DNA of 64,000 bases from Pyrenophora tritici-repentis (taxonomy: Eukaryota; Ascomycota; Dothideomycetes; Pleosporales; Pleosporaceae). The notes below the pieces were generated by a model, which had not been told where the DNA came from, did not search any database, and saw only the letters and a program-made list of their open reading frames with translations. This document shows positions 50,487-61,884 of this stretch, piece by piece; positions within the stretch are counted from its first letter, which is position 1; every line of letters starts with the position of its first letter. The position numbers were made by a program, and so were the translations under genes. The stretch spans positions 3,410,001 to 3,474,000 of the forward strand of contig NC_089390.1 of NCBI RefSeq assembly GCF_003171515.1, in the 5' to 3' direction.

Positions 50487-50986
50487 ATGTCTGCCCATCC
50501 TCGATACTACTACTCGCTCCCCACTGAGGCGCCCCAACGGTCCCGATCGGGTAGCAGGCGACCACCTCTAACTCCATCAACTGTTTCTTCGCCATGCCTC
50601 ACAACTCTCGCGCCCACTACCTGCCGACGGGACTCGGCAACGTCGGGCAGCCCACACAAGGCATCCATCCTTCTGGCAAAGGTCGCCTCGTCACCCACTA
50701 CCCCACGTGGAGAGACACCACCCGGAAGCCCCATGCTTGCCCCACGCTCCAGGTTGAACTCGGAGCCAGCCTACTCTGCCGAGAGGCCTGCCATGTCGAG
50801 AACTGAGAGTGACCGTTACGTCAGACAGTACAGGCAGCAGGGTAAGAATCCTCCAGTGAAACCTGACTGAAGTAGCACAAGGCTAACACCACTTTAGACG
50901 GCTACATCAGCTTCCCTGACTTTGAGAAATTCTGCCAGAACCAGGACGTATATGGCCAGCAAGAACAGTCCACTGTCAAGACTTGA
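50487..50986 (+). CDS. Small protein of unknown function
   Basis: Two exons (50487-50841 and 50898-50986) are separated by a 56-nt GTAAGA...TTTAG intron with a CTAAC branch site; the join gives 147 aa. The first ~110 residues are disordered and rich in Ser, Pro, Thr and Arg. The last ~35 residues form a likely conserved helical piece beginning YVRQYRQQDGYISFPDFEKF. No known domain was recognised. The correct splice phase and the change from low-complexity to ordered sequence at the junction support a real gene. Confidence 0.6.
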
Positions 50987-52091
50987 ATCCATGCAGACAC
51001 CAGCAAGGTGCAAACCACCAAGAAGAAATTCAACACAACATCAAGGAAACCAGCAATGCCCATCACCCGCAACACCAAATACACCGACATTCTCTTCCTA
51101 CCAGATAGTGCACTGAGTAGTGTCTGGAAGCCAGACGCCGCCAGCCAACGTCATCCGACCCTCCCACCATCAGTTATGCCACTGGCAAGCCGCGTGGGTG
51201 CTCTTGTGCCATGTCCGCTATTGTTAGGGCGAAGGCCAGTAGAAGTCAGGTACGACAGTCGAGATGCCGAGCGGAAGAAGAAAGTTACGTGGGTCGTGGT
51301 CCGAGGGCGGGTCTCGTGATGCTTCTACGCACAGCCACTCAGCTGATGGATGACACGACCCGCGCCGCAGTACATGCGACAGGAGGCGGCGGTGACTTTG
51401 GAGGAGTCTAGGAAGACGAAGTCATGCAACGCGCGTCTAGCCCGAGGCGGTGGAGGGTGTCGGAGAGCGGTCATTTAGCCTGTGGCATAACTAGGCGGCT
51501 AGGCGCACTTAGTCAGTTATCAGTAGTAACAGCACAATACCATCAATGATCATGTACTACATTATCTGGCACAACTTTTGGTGATCACGGTGATCTCGAC
51601 TTGTCCAGCCCCAACCGCTGAGTCGCGAGACATGCCTCCTTTTGTTTCCACAACTATGACCACACACAACCTTCACGGAATGAATGATCATGGTCGGCAG
51701 ATACAAGGCTACTTACTTTGTTGTATCGAGTGACTTCGACCTACCCTTGCGGAGACATAGTCAGCTACCTAGGTATTCAGCTGTGCAGTATGGCTTTGGC
51801 CTACCGCGAAGGATACTGCATGCAGCTGATGCGTCGCATTTTCTCAGTCATCTCCAAAGTCAGGTGCGTCGTGCTCGCAGCCGCCTCGTGCTGGTGGTGA
51901 TCGTCACGCTGGGTCTAATGTGGATCGCGGGCTTCACAGTCACGTGTTGTCCAGGTGCCTGGCCACCTCGCTTAGCTCGATAATTAGGTAATCCAGCGAT
52001 AGCGCCCACAGACACCAGATTTCGTTCGCTCGGCATCATCGAAACGACAACCTCGACAACTCGACGCCCGACAACACCGAGACTCGCAATC
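50987..52091. other. Intergenic, promoter of rps1
   Basis: About 1.1 kb without a recognised gene. The final ~100 bp before the ATG are pyrimidine-rich and CGACAAC-rich, as in many ribosomal-protein leaders. Confidence 0.5.
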
Positions 52092-52968
52092 ATGGCTGTC
52101 GGCAAGAACAAGCGTCTTTCAAAGGGAAAGAAGGGTCTCAAGAAGAAGACCGACACTTTCGCGAAGAAGGACTGGTACAACATCAAGGCCCCAGGAACTT
52201 TTGCGGTCCGAGAGTAAGACATCCCGTTGCCATATACATGCGGATTCAATGCTTACTATATGCTTTTCGCAGTGTCGGCAAGACCCTCGTCAACCGTACC
52301 ACCGGTCTCAAGAACGCAAACGACGCCCTGAAGGGCCGGATATTCGAGGTCTCGCTCGCCGATCTCCAGAAGGATGAGGACCACGCTTTCCGCAAGGTCA
52401 AGCTCCGCGTCGACGAGGTCCAGGGAAAGAACTGCCTGACCAACTTCCACGGACTCGACTTCACTTCCGACAAGCTCCGATCCCTCGTCCGCAAGTGGCA
52501 AACCCTCATTGAGGCCAATGTCGTTGTCAAGACCACCGACGACTACCTCCTCCGCCTCTTCTGCATTGCCTTCACCAAGCGACGACCGAACCAGGTCAAG
52601 AAGACCACATACGCCCAGTCCTCGCAGATTAGGGCTATCCGCAAGAAGATGGTTGAGATCATGGCCCGTGACGCCAGCTCGTGCACCCTCGCCCAGCTCA
52701 CCCAGAAGCTCATCCCTGAGGTCATTGGTCGCGAGATCGAGAAGGCCACCCAGGGCATCTACCCTCTCCAGAACGTATGTGCTTGTGCAGAATAGGGAAA
52801 ATGCCGAATGCTGATGTAATATAGGTTCACGTACGAAAGGTCAAGCTCCTCAAGGCACCCAAGTTCGACCTTGGTGCTCTCCTCGGTCTTCACGGCGAGT
52901 CAAGCCAGGACGACTCTGGTCAGAAGGTTGAGCGTGAGTTCAAGGAGACTGTCCTTGAGCAGGTTTAA
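52092..52968 (+). CDS. rps1: 40S ribosomal protein eS1 (S3a)
   Basis: Three exons (52092-52213, 52273-52774, 52825-52968) splice to 255 aa, the same length as yeast Rps1. The basic N terminus reads [19 protein letters not shown], followed by [20 protein letters not shown] and [20 protein letters not shown]. The C terminus is [19 protein letters not shown] and an acidic end. It sits near the mRNA exit site of the small subunit. Codon use is strongly biased to C-ending codons, as expected for high expression. Confidence 0.97.
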
Positions 52969-53401
52969 GGTCATCGTTGGATAGGCAAGGGGTTCTGGGT
53001 CTTTTCAACTTTCTGCGGCATGATATCGGCATTCCCAAAGGTGTCTGTGTTTACAAATGAGAGATAAACATCACCATTCGATGCGATCCCGCGGCAGTGA
53101 TGGCGTGTAAGGGGTACCATCCGCATCCGGTGTTCAGGTCATGCGGAAAAAGTATCATGGAAATGACATTGATGAGTTCCAATTTCTGTGTCCTCTCATC
53201 GTGCATGCAGTTTGTGTGCCCTGGGCGTTAGTCGGTGCTGTAGAGGATGCTCTCCCCATAATGATTGATGTTACTCTCTTCACAGTGGATTCAAAACACA
53301 AAAAATTGAACATTTATCCAAGTCTTCACAGCCTTGTAACAGAGTTCCGTAAAGCCGATCTCTCCTACTACCACCCTGCCAACCAAACTAGCAAAAACAA
53401 T
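52969..53401. other. Intergenic between rps1 and tRNA-Thr
   Basis: About 430 bp, 3' flank of both rps1 and the tRNA. No further gene recognised. Confidence 0.5.
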
Positions 53402-53473
53402 TGCCTTCCGCCAGAATTGAACTGACGACCTCGTCATTACTAGTGACGCGCTCTACCACTGAGCTAGGAAGGC
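53402..53473 (-). tRNA. tRNA-Thr (anticodon AGU), no intron
   Basis: A complete cloverleaf folds on the minus strand. The acceptor stem GCCTTCC pairs with GGAAGGC. The D arm is GCTC/GAGC with loop AGTGGTA. The anticodon stem CGTCA/TGACG has loop CTAGTAA, anticodon AGT at positions 34-36. The T arm GTCAG/CTGGC has loop TTCAATT, and the discriminator base is A. The wobble A is expected to become inosine. The internal A and B box sequences for RNA polymerase III are present within the D and T arms. Confidence 0.95.
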
Positions 53474-54875
53474 CCGGGCTCAAGAAGCCATGAGCTTCTT
53501 GACGGCAATTTCTTTGCTTTTGTGTAATATTACGTCTAGTAATTCATGAGATGAAAAGGAAGCTACGTCGGATCAACCAGAAAGTTTCGGTAATAAGCAA
53601 TTTGCATCGTTCGTGTTGTTCCCAAAGGTTGCCGTAGACTAAAGCAAACCTAGAATAAGCGCGTCCCGGATGAATCTTCCGACCAACCCCCCTGCCACCG
53701 TACCCTCTCGATTCCCACCCTGTCTCTTTCCCAACTCGGACAGACGGTGCAAATGGTAAGATTGACGCTCGACACTGGACACTGACACAACACACCGTAT
53801 CGACCGGATATTGATTTCCCCATTGCGCATACACAGACTGTACAACTCAGTATTACCCCCTAACCTTATTTGTCCCCGCTACTGCTCTTGTTCCCAGTAA
53901 CCCAACAACAGCACGTTCATCATCGATCAGCAGTTGAGGTCAACCTTGGCATCCACCAGTCCTTCTTGTCAAAAACCAAGACTGAAAATAGAAACCTTGC
54001 AACACATAGACTAGCTGCTCACCCGGCCTACCCATCCAGCCAACACGGACGTACGCATCGCGCTAAACAAACACTCTGCAGATACGGGGCTGCGTATGCT
54101 GAGGTGTGGAGATACAAGACCATAGCCTTCCTGATCCCGCACTTGGCATCGGTGATGATAACCATGATGATGTGTCTTCTGTTACCTCGTCTGTAAAGTT
54201 TGGGACTGGGGACACACACGGGGAAGCGGGTGTTGGCGTATGATGATTCAGGGTCATGGTTGTGGGTTATCGCTTTGTTTTTAGTGCGGGTATTCACCGC
54301 TACTTTGACCACGTACGTCAGACAGGTCAGCGTAGGTTTTTGTGCTGCGTATCGGGGGCATGTGGATTAATTGTTCAACGGCCATGGGTGAAACATGGGA
54401 CTGGGGAGGGCAGATCGTGGGTTTGGTAGAGATCGTGGTGGGCGGAAGGGCCCGGCGGGGTGGGGAATGCCGTTGGTGGGTTTTTTGTTTGTTTGTTGGG
54501 ACTTCTTGGGGTTGGGTTTGGCATGTTTTGTTAGGCAAGTTTGACGGCGACGCGCAGTTCTGAGACAATGCTATGGTCTAGATTCTTTTGTGTTACGACG
54601 GCCTCTTGCCTTGATGATGACTTCCTAGTTTGTACATGTGTAGGTATGTGTGAAAGACGGACCGACAATTTGCTTGTGACCGGCCCGAACCCTGTGTGTT
54701 GCGGTGAAGATGGAGGATGCCGTTCGCGGGTCTGCGCACCGGCCCTCTTACCTCTCTCTTTCTTTGCCGAAATACAGCTCCACCTCCGGCGAACTCCATG
54801 TTCCCTGTGCGGATTTCCGGTGAACTCCCTGTTCGGAGCTTGACCGCTTGTAGCGCTCAGGTACGCGGAAGTCTC
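53474..54875. other. Intergenic between tRNA and P450-like gene
   Basis: About 1.4 kb. G/T-rich tract near 54410-54535. No gene recognised. Confidence 0.45.
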
Positions 54876-56926
54876 CTAGCCAATCCTCCTTACAATCTTA
54901 CTCGCAGGTAAACCCTCGCGCCTTCTGAATCTAACCCTAATATCACCCTTTGGAACCCTTACATCGGCACCTTCCACGGCCTTTGGAAATATCCACTTTG
55001 CGTCTTTTTTCTTTCCATCCTGCTTCTTCCTGTTTGACTCTTCTCTGGCAGCCTTTTGCTCTCCGGTAAGCGCTGCTGCACCGATGGATGCTTCGTTTCC
55101 TGCTTCTTGAATATGCTCGAAGAAGCTCTTCTTTGGTGCTGGCACAATATCCCATAATTGAACTATGCCTGCTATAATGGAGACAAGGAGGGCAGATTTG
55201 TAGGCTTCAGCCTCGTCAGAGGGAACGATAATGGCTGTCGGAGATGGCGTGTCAATAAAGCGATCAGGTTTGAATGTTTCTGGGGAAGTGTGGACTGCTG
55301 GCGAGGAATTGATAATGCATCGAGAAAGCCCTACATCGATGCATGAGCCAGCTTCGAGGTCCCACTTCTCCTCCTGTCCTTTTTGTGCAATATCCTCCTC
55401 CTTCAAAACAAAAGGCTCCTTGATTTTGTACGTGTCCACGGAGCAGCTGTATAGACGTCGAGCCTCATTAATGCATGATCGGAGATAAGGCAAGGTATTT
55501 GCGATAAGCGTTTGAGCTGATGGACCAAAGCGTATCTCAGGAGGTGCCGGGAAAGATGGATGTATTGACGGGGGTTGTACAGCTTGTGCTAAAGACTTGC
55601 TCTCTGATCGAATCCTTTGCATTGGCGTAGGCTCCGAGGACTTTACATCTTGTTCTTGTGAAGCTGAGTAGATATGTAGAAGCACCCAAAACACTAGAGG
55701 CACAACGTCTGATACTATGTTATGTACAAGGTGAAGTGCGATCGAAGCGCGTAACCGCATAGGCAAGTCGTGCTTGGTGAAGATTTCGTTGAGTTTCATC
55801 AGAGGCGTTATTGTATCGGCGTCCGTATCCTCCTCGCCGCTCACGCTCTCGTCGTCATCTGGGACCCTCTTCGTAGGCGGGTTAGTCAAATCTTTGAACA
55901 TTTTGGCAAATGTGTTCAAAAGATTCTTTTTTGCAAGAGCAGCTCCTGGTAAACCTTGGATGGGGGATAGTCGCGGTAATGCGAGAGCGAGAGCCCAATA
56001 GCGTTCGTTGAAGGTAGCCAGATTGGTGGCAAGCAGTTGATACGATTCGGTAAATTGAGCCCCCAGGATCGGTGGTAGAATGGCGTTGCAGCAAAACTCG
56101 TTGAGCAATATGAACAAATCGCATTCTGCTTCTGACGTGCCATCTGTGAGGTCTACATTCGATACGCGCTCCCATGGCATTTGGTCGACAATAGATGAGT
56201 TAAAAGTAGTCAGGTCGGGGAGCGAGTCAGACAAAATGTTCAGCGATAGTCTGATCAGGTTCTCCCTTGTCGCTCCCGTGTGAAGTTCTGTTTGGACGGC
56301 TTGGTCAATTTCCTGGCGAAGTTCAATGTAGTGGCTTTCCATTTCTTTTGGCAAGTTGAATGCATTTCGGAGAAGGGCGGTTTGGTTGTTGTCTGGCACC
56401 TCCAAATTATGCCAGTTGTCGTATAGTTGGCGAATTAGTGATTCCGAGAGAAGGACACTGTGCTTGGTTCCAGCTGCATTGTATGCAATTATACTTGTTA
56501 TCGAAGATTCGCTGTTGCTTGTCAGACTAGTTCCCTCGTCGGAATTTCTTAAACTAACCGGATACCATTCAACCACTCCTGTCCCCCGAGGGCAATACTC
56601 CAGAAGTGTTGTAACCCCGGGATCCAGTATGGAAGCGATTGTACCCGTCTCGCCCCATTTTGCGTAGTAATGACTTTTGATGAGCTGGAAAGGAGTCTGG
56701 TTGGTAATAGCACAAACACGGCCGAGACTGCGAATTGAGGTAAGAGATCGAACCAAGAGAAGTTTTCCGGAATGAATTGTAGGACAGTTTGATCGAACTC
56801 AAAGTACCAAGCGATAGCTAGTGCGACCGGACTGAAGAGCGTGGTGTACCATAATGGCAGAAACAAGGTCCTTATAACGCGGTTCGAGGCATACACAGCC
56901 AGGAACAAAGTCCTAAGGGAAACCAT
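54876..56926 (-). CDS. Cytochrome P450-like protein lacking the heme-ligand cysteine
   Basis: Two exons (56926-56559 and 56511-54876) joined across a 47-nt GTTAGT...AACAG intron with a CTGAC branch site give 667 aa. One or two N-terminal membrane helices lead into a P450 start, SLPYWIPGLQHFWSIA. The fold continues with FAYNAAG-like IIAYNAAGTKHSV, WALALALPRLSPIQGLPGAA, an I-helix-like LVHNIVSDVVPLVFWVLL resembling CYP7/CYP8-type sequences, the K-helix ExxR (Glu472-Arg475) and the PERF-like PDRF (538-541). The expected heme loop FGxGxxxCxG is absent. The stretch after PDRF reads IDTPSPTAIIVPSDEAEAYK, and there is no cysteine after Cys521. The C-terminal ~100 residues are a charged extension ending in GDIRVRFRRREG. 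It is probably not a normal heme monooxygenase. Confidence 0.8.
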
Positions 56927-57784
56927 GATGGCGGTGACAAAAATGACAGTATCCTGCGCCGCCTCCCTTGGCGATGAGTCAGTTTTGGGAGGAAATGGAA
57001 AGCGCTCCGGCTATACTGGTAGTTCGTGGTGCAGCTTGAGACGGTTTGTCGGCGTGCAAAGGTGCGGGTAGTCGAATGATAGCCTTCAGCCTCAAGCCAT
57101 GAGGCTCTTAATCGGCGACTATGGGCTTCTGAGCGTTCCTACCAATCGGTTTGGACGGCGAAGACCGTTGAAATGTACCTTGCAGGGTGTGATTGATGCG
57201 GCTGAACGTGTTGGTTTGTAGGGCCACGGTAACATTCGATGCGCGCTAGAAGCCACATCCTTGCTCAGCTCGCTTGCGAAAACGTGCAACCCCTCAGCCC
57301 TACTATCACCACCTTTTGCAGATTGGACCAAATTGGACTCCGCGATCTGACCAACTTGTAGACCGCTTAGAGTCTGTGACATAGCCACAATCTGTATGTG
57401 AGTTTCATCTTGCAGATTACTTCACCAGCTGGGTGCATGCGCCCTTTGCAATCGCAAAGCGGTCGCCAAATTTAGTGCTACCTATCCACACCGACAGGAA
57501 TTGCGCCCTTCACCGTTGAAGATGGCTAATTCCGCTCCAACAGTCATCCAAGTGCCTGCCGTGAAGGTTTTTTATCCCATAGCGGAACAGCATATTTTTC
57601 CCTTTTCATAAGGTACATTAATGCACCAAATCTCCTGCTCAGACGTAAAATTCCGTTAACAATCCTTCCAGCGACTTCGGCGATACAGCCGTAGCTATAC
57701 TTCTAGATCTTACCACACCGATCATACCACCCTACCATACCACCTTTACCACTTGTAACGGATAAATTCCAGTATTAGCCGAAG
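56927..57784. other. Divergent promoter region, P450-like gene / HAM1
   Basis: About 860 bp between divergent start codons. Nothing specific recognised. Confidence 0.5.
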
Positions 57785-58630
57785 ATGGCATCTACACCGT
57801 CGGTACCGGCACACCTGAACTTCATAACGGGCAACAAGAACAAGCTCGCAGAAGTCCAAGCCATCCTTGCTGGCGTCATTGAACTCCGAAACCAGAATGT
57901 CGACCTCGTCGAAGTCCAAGGCACCGTGGAAGAAGTTACCATGGACAAGGCGCGAAGAGCTGCTGATGCTGCATGTCGCAATCCCGCGTTCCAACTATCG
58001 CTCTACTAACCATCCTTCAGATCCAAGGGCCCGTTCTAGTGGAAGATACATGTCTCGTCTTCAACGCCATGAACGGCCTCCCAGGGCCGTACATGTAGGT
58101 TCCCTTCTATCAATTTTCTTGACACCCACAAATTTCCGTCTCCTGCAAGACCCTTTTACCATATAATTTTACTCATGAAACGTCCCAATCTAGCAAATGG
58201 TTCATGCTTTCACTCGGCGCCAAGAACTTGCACAAGATGCTTTCCGGTTTTGACGACAAATCCGCGCAAGCAATTTGCACTTTTGGTTACTGCGAGGGCC
58301 CAGGCCACGAGCCCGTCTTATTCCAAGGACGCACTGATGGCACGTTGGTGGAGAGTCGGGGATCTACTGCTTTTGGTAAGTCTCGAATGTTCCTTCCCCC
58401 TCCCGTGCCTAGCAGGGGCTTCGCCAAGCTGTAATGATGAATGAATGTACCACAAAGAGAAGACTTACGGAGCTAACGATGCGTGCGTCTCTGTAGGCTG
58501 GGACTCATGTTTTGAGTACAATGGGCAGACGTATGCTGAGATGGAGAAGAGCGAGAAGAATAAGATAAGTCATCGAGCAAAGGCGCTGGACAAGTTGAAG
58601 GAGTGGTTGGCGAAAAAGGTTGAGTCGTAA
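57785..58630 (+). CDS. HAM1: Inosine triphosphate pyrophosphatase (ITPase)
   Basis: Four exons (57785-57970, 58021-58094, 58194-58375, 58497-58630) splice to 191 aa, the usual length. Motifs: [15 protein letters not shown] at the start, then [20 protein letters not shown] with the metal-binding Glu-Asp, [13 protein letters not shown], and [16 protein letters not shown], ending in [13 protein letters not shown]. It hydrolyses ITP, dITP and XTP to monophosphates, keeping deaminated purines out of nucleic acids. The first intron (57971-58020) starts with GC (GCATGT). Only this donor joins ARRAADA to [10 protein letters not shown] in frame. It is convergent with FAP7. Confidence 0.95.
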
Positions 58631-58807
58631 GAAGAGGATGTGTAATTCTCTATGACTAGAACTTTTGTATCCCATTCATCACCCAACGCCGAGGTAAGTG
58701 AAATGGGTGGGAATAGACTCACCTAGAGCACTCTCAATACCTCATATATCCAGATATCTAAAACCATGGTATCATTTCATCACCCGCGCATCTCCTTTCC
58801 ATACTCC

Positions 58808-59464
58808 TCACTCTTCCCCACCACCACTCGCCCTGTCCCTCCTCCAATTCTCCACCCACTGTTCCACCCTCTCCAAATTCCCCTCCACATCCTCCGTACT
58901 CTCACTTCTCAACTCCACCACAATCTCCTCCTTATAGCTCTCCCGCGCCTCGTCGAGCAAAACCTGCATGATCTCGCTATCCATATTCTCCTCGAGCTTC
59001 TTGCCCTTGTAGCCCCGAGCGGTCAGGCGGTCGTACAGCAGGGTTGAGTCGCAGCGTAGCACGATGACGAGATCGATCCAGCGCTCGGGGAAGAGATCGC
59101 ATGCGTGCCAGTCGAGGATGTAGCCGCCTGTGCTGTTTAAGGGGAGATTTTCGAGGTGGTCTAGAAGCTGGGGTGGGTAAGTGATGGGTTTGGGTTTGGG
59201 AGTCTGGCGCTAGAATAGATTGCGCGTTCGTATCTGTGTGCGAGAAGAGGAGAACTCAAGAACCAAAACAGCGCGTACCTTGTCCTCATCTACAATCCAA
59301 CTTCCCGTCTCCTCATCCTTGCCCTCATGGAATCCCTCATCTTTCACAATTTGGTTCACGGAAACATGTGTGAAGCCTGTTGCTTGCGCCAGTTGTTCTG
59401 CATGTGTCGTCTTCCCTACGCCAGGCGTGCCTGTAATTACAATGTTTGGATTCTGGCGTGCCAT
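58808..59464 (-). CDS. FAP7: Adenylate kinase isoenzyme 6 / ribosome-assembly factor Fap7
   Basis: Two exons (59464-59279 and 59167-58808) with a 111-nt intron give 181 aa. The P-loop GTPGVGKTT spans residues 12-20. The splice leads into LLDHLENLPLNSTGGYILDW and DLFPERWIDLVIVLRCDS, the AK6/hCINAP family core. The tail is acidic and Gly-rich. Fap7 binds Rps14 and is needed for final cleavage of 20S pre-rRNA; it has ATPase and adenylate kinase activity. The GTACGC donor overlaps the Lys codon at the exon end. Confidence 0.93.
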
Positions 59465-60383
59465 GTTGGAGCAGGTTCTGGCGGGTTCGTCGCAGAGCGT
59501 TTTGCGGTCGTGGGAGAGCGAGGGTTGAGAGAAGAAAGAGATTTCTGTATCTCTCCCACGGGTAGTGAATTGCTAGTGGAACGAATATCCGGGGTTATCA
59601 AGGTAGCAAGATGTTTGTACCGCCCTCTGTCGTCTTGTGGTATACGCCATCGCGTTCCAGAATTATTTTCGAGACCCGAACTTCACCCGGCTGAACCCCC
59701 ACTACCCCGCACTACTCATCTTGACATGAACGACCAGCAAATGCATGACGGTACCAGCGCAAATTTAAATAATGTAAGTATGAAATTCGGTGGTTTCTAG
59801 GCTACCTGTAAACTGTAGAACGTGAAAACTATCACACAGACTAACAAAATCACAGTATATATCACGATAAACATAGCACTTGTCAAGTAGGAGACCTCAA
59901 ACTTTTCTGTCATTTAACCGTAACACACGTTTCGAAATCAAGACGCCATTCTAACTACCGGGTGATCATGAAATATCCCTGGACCCCAAGAAAACATGCT
60001 GCAAAACCCCACCTAGACAACGCCATGCATGCTAGCGATGGTTGGTCGCGAGAGCCCAGGAACCTGTTTGAGCGGTATGTCTGAAGAGGGGAGTTGGAAG
60101 GGAAAGGGGGATGAGAACTGAGTAGTTCTTGAGTATGGTATGTAGTGCAAAGGAATCCCCAACCGACCATTGCCCAACAAACACCCCTGAGCTCTTTTGA
60201 TACAATATTACGCCTAGTGAGAAATCATGTAGTCGGATGTGCTGTCGTTCAAAAAAGCATCTCAGAGCTGATGAAAGATGGGTATGAGTCCAGCTTGGTT
60301 CAGCCCATGTGAGCATCCCACTCCGGACGACGTATAGGTGGTGTGTTCTAGGAGTTGCAAGAGACTACTCTTTTGTGAGACCT
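59465..60383. other. Intergenic, FAP7 5' side and NAP1 3' side
   Basis: About 920 bp with no gene recognised. It includes the FAP7 promoter. Confidence 0.5.
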
Positions 60384-61884
60384 CTAGCTTTGCTTGCACT
60401 CAGCAGCCTCCTGTTTGGGTTTTGTGCCGTCGTTCTGATCACGTGTTAGCAGGTCGTAATGGTATGAGTGACTGTTACGGCTTACCTCGTCGTCAGACTC
60501 TTCCTCCTCATCACGGTCGTCACTGAGCTCATCTTCGTCCTCATCGTCCTCGTCTTCGAACTCCCCCTCGTCAAAGTCTTCAATATTCTCGTACTGAAGA
60601 GCCTCGCCGGTGAACCAGTCGATAGCGCGGGGGATGAGCTTCTCCTTGATGTCCTCACCAAGCTGGTAGTCAAGTTCGAGACGCTCTTCAATGTCAGAGG
60701 TGGCGTCGTCATCGTCCTGTGGGGGCTTGGGAGGGTCGAAGAAGTTGAAGAACGACTCTGTAGGTACTGTCTTCTTAACGACTCGTGTCTGCTTGGTGTC
60801 TAAAAATCGTTAGTAACCTAGTCGGACGAGAATATGTAACCAGCTACTCACTCTTGTTCCTCTGCTTCTTGCTCTCGATGCGGACAGTCAGGTCCTTGCC
60901 TGCCTTCCAGTCGACCTTGTCACCCTCGGCGTGGTCGTAGATGAAGTCACCGCCGTAGCCGTTCTCCTCTTGGTAGAAGTAGGTCTTGGTGATGGTCTTG
61001 TTGGTGAAGAACTCGTTCTCCTCAAACTCAAAGATCAGGCGGAATCCTGGGCGGTCAAGGTACTCCATGCGGACGTCAGTCAGGTGCTTGAGGGCAGCCT
61101 CGTCGCGGTCTGTGATCATCTCGGCGAGTGAGATTTGGTTCTTCATAGCGCTCAGCCAGAACTCTGGGATACCCTTGACGTCCTTGCCCTCATCCTTGTT
61201 GAGCTCGGGCTCGGGCTGGTCTTCATCCTCGTCCTCTTCATCTTGTTGCTCGCCAACCTTGACGTGGTCTTCTGATGGCTCCTCGGCGCCGTTGACAATC
61301 TTGGCACGGGTCTGGTATAGCGGCGTGAACTTGGCGAAGTACTTCTTCTCCAGCTGGAGGACCTCTTCTTGGAATTCGGCCTCGAGCTTGGAGTGCTCCT
61401 TTTGTACGCCCTTGAGGCCCGCAACGCGACGGCGAACAGAGGCCGGGAGGGACTCGATGTAGCCACTTGACCGGCCCACGAGCGAACCGAGCTTGTTTTG
61501 CATCATGGCAACGAGGGCGGGGTTGGCAGCGAAAAGGCCGGCGGCGGTGCGCTCAAGTTCCTCTGCAGAAAAAGTCAGATTAGCGGTCAGGCCCTCGACG
61601 ACAGGGCGAGGCGGGGGTTGGAGGGGCAGCAAATTGCGATGGTGCAACATACCTTCCTTGATGGTGCCAACACCGGGCTGTTGAGCGCGCGACGATATGG
61701 GCGCGGCATTTGCAGGTGTATTCTGCGGGGTGCTGGTAGGGCAAACGTTAGAATGCGGCACGTCCATGGTGGAGGGGTGAGGTCGTGATGTTTTTTGGCG
61801 TCTAAAATTGTGTGGTGGAGGAGTGCAAGCGACTTACGGGGCGGTCATGGAGTCCATCTTCTTATTGCGGATCGGCTCAGACAT
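60384..61884 (-). CDS. NAP1: Nucleosome assembly protein 1 (H2A-H2B chaperone)
   Basis: Five exons (61884-61838, 61732-61653, 61562-60852, 60799-60486, 60434-60384) join in frame to 400 aa. A long dimerisation helix (about residues 75-125) precedes the NAP fold, with GIPEFWLSAMKNQISLAEMI, GFRLIFEFEENEFFTNKTI and the RVVKKTVPTESFFNFF segment. An acidic tail of ~30 Asp/Glu residues follows. The last exon encodes a conserved C terminus ending CKQS, a CaaX-type prenylation motif also known from other NAP1 proteins. The protein carries H2A-H2B dimers between cytoplasm and nucleus and interacts with mitotic cyclin in yeast. Confidence 0.97.
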
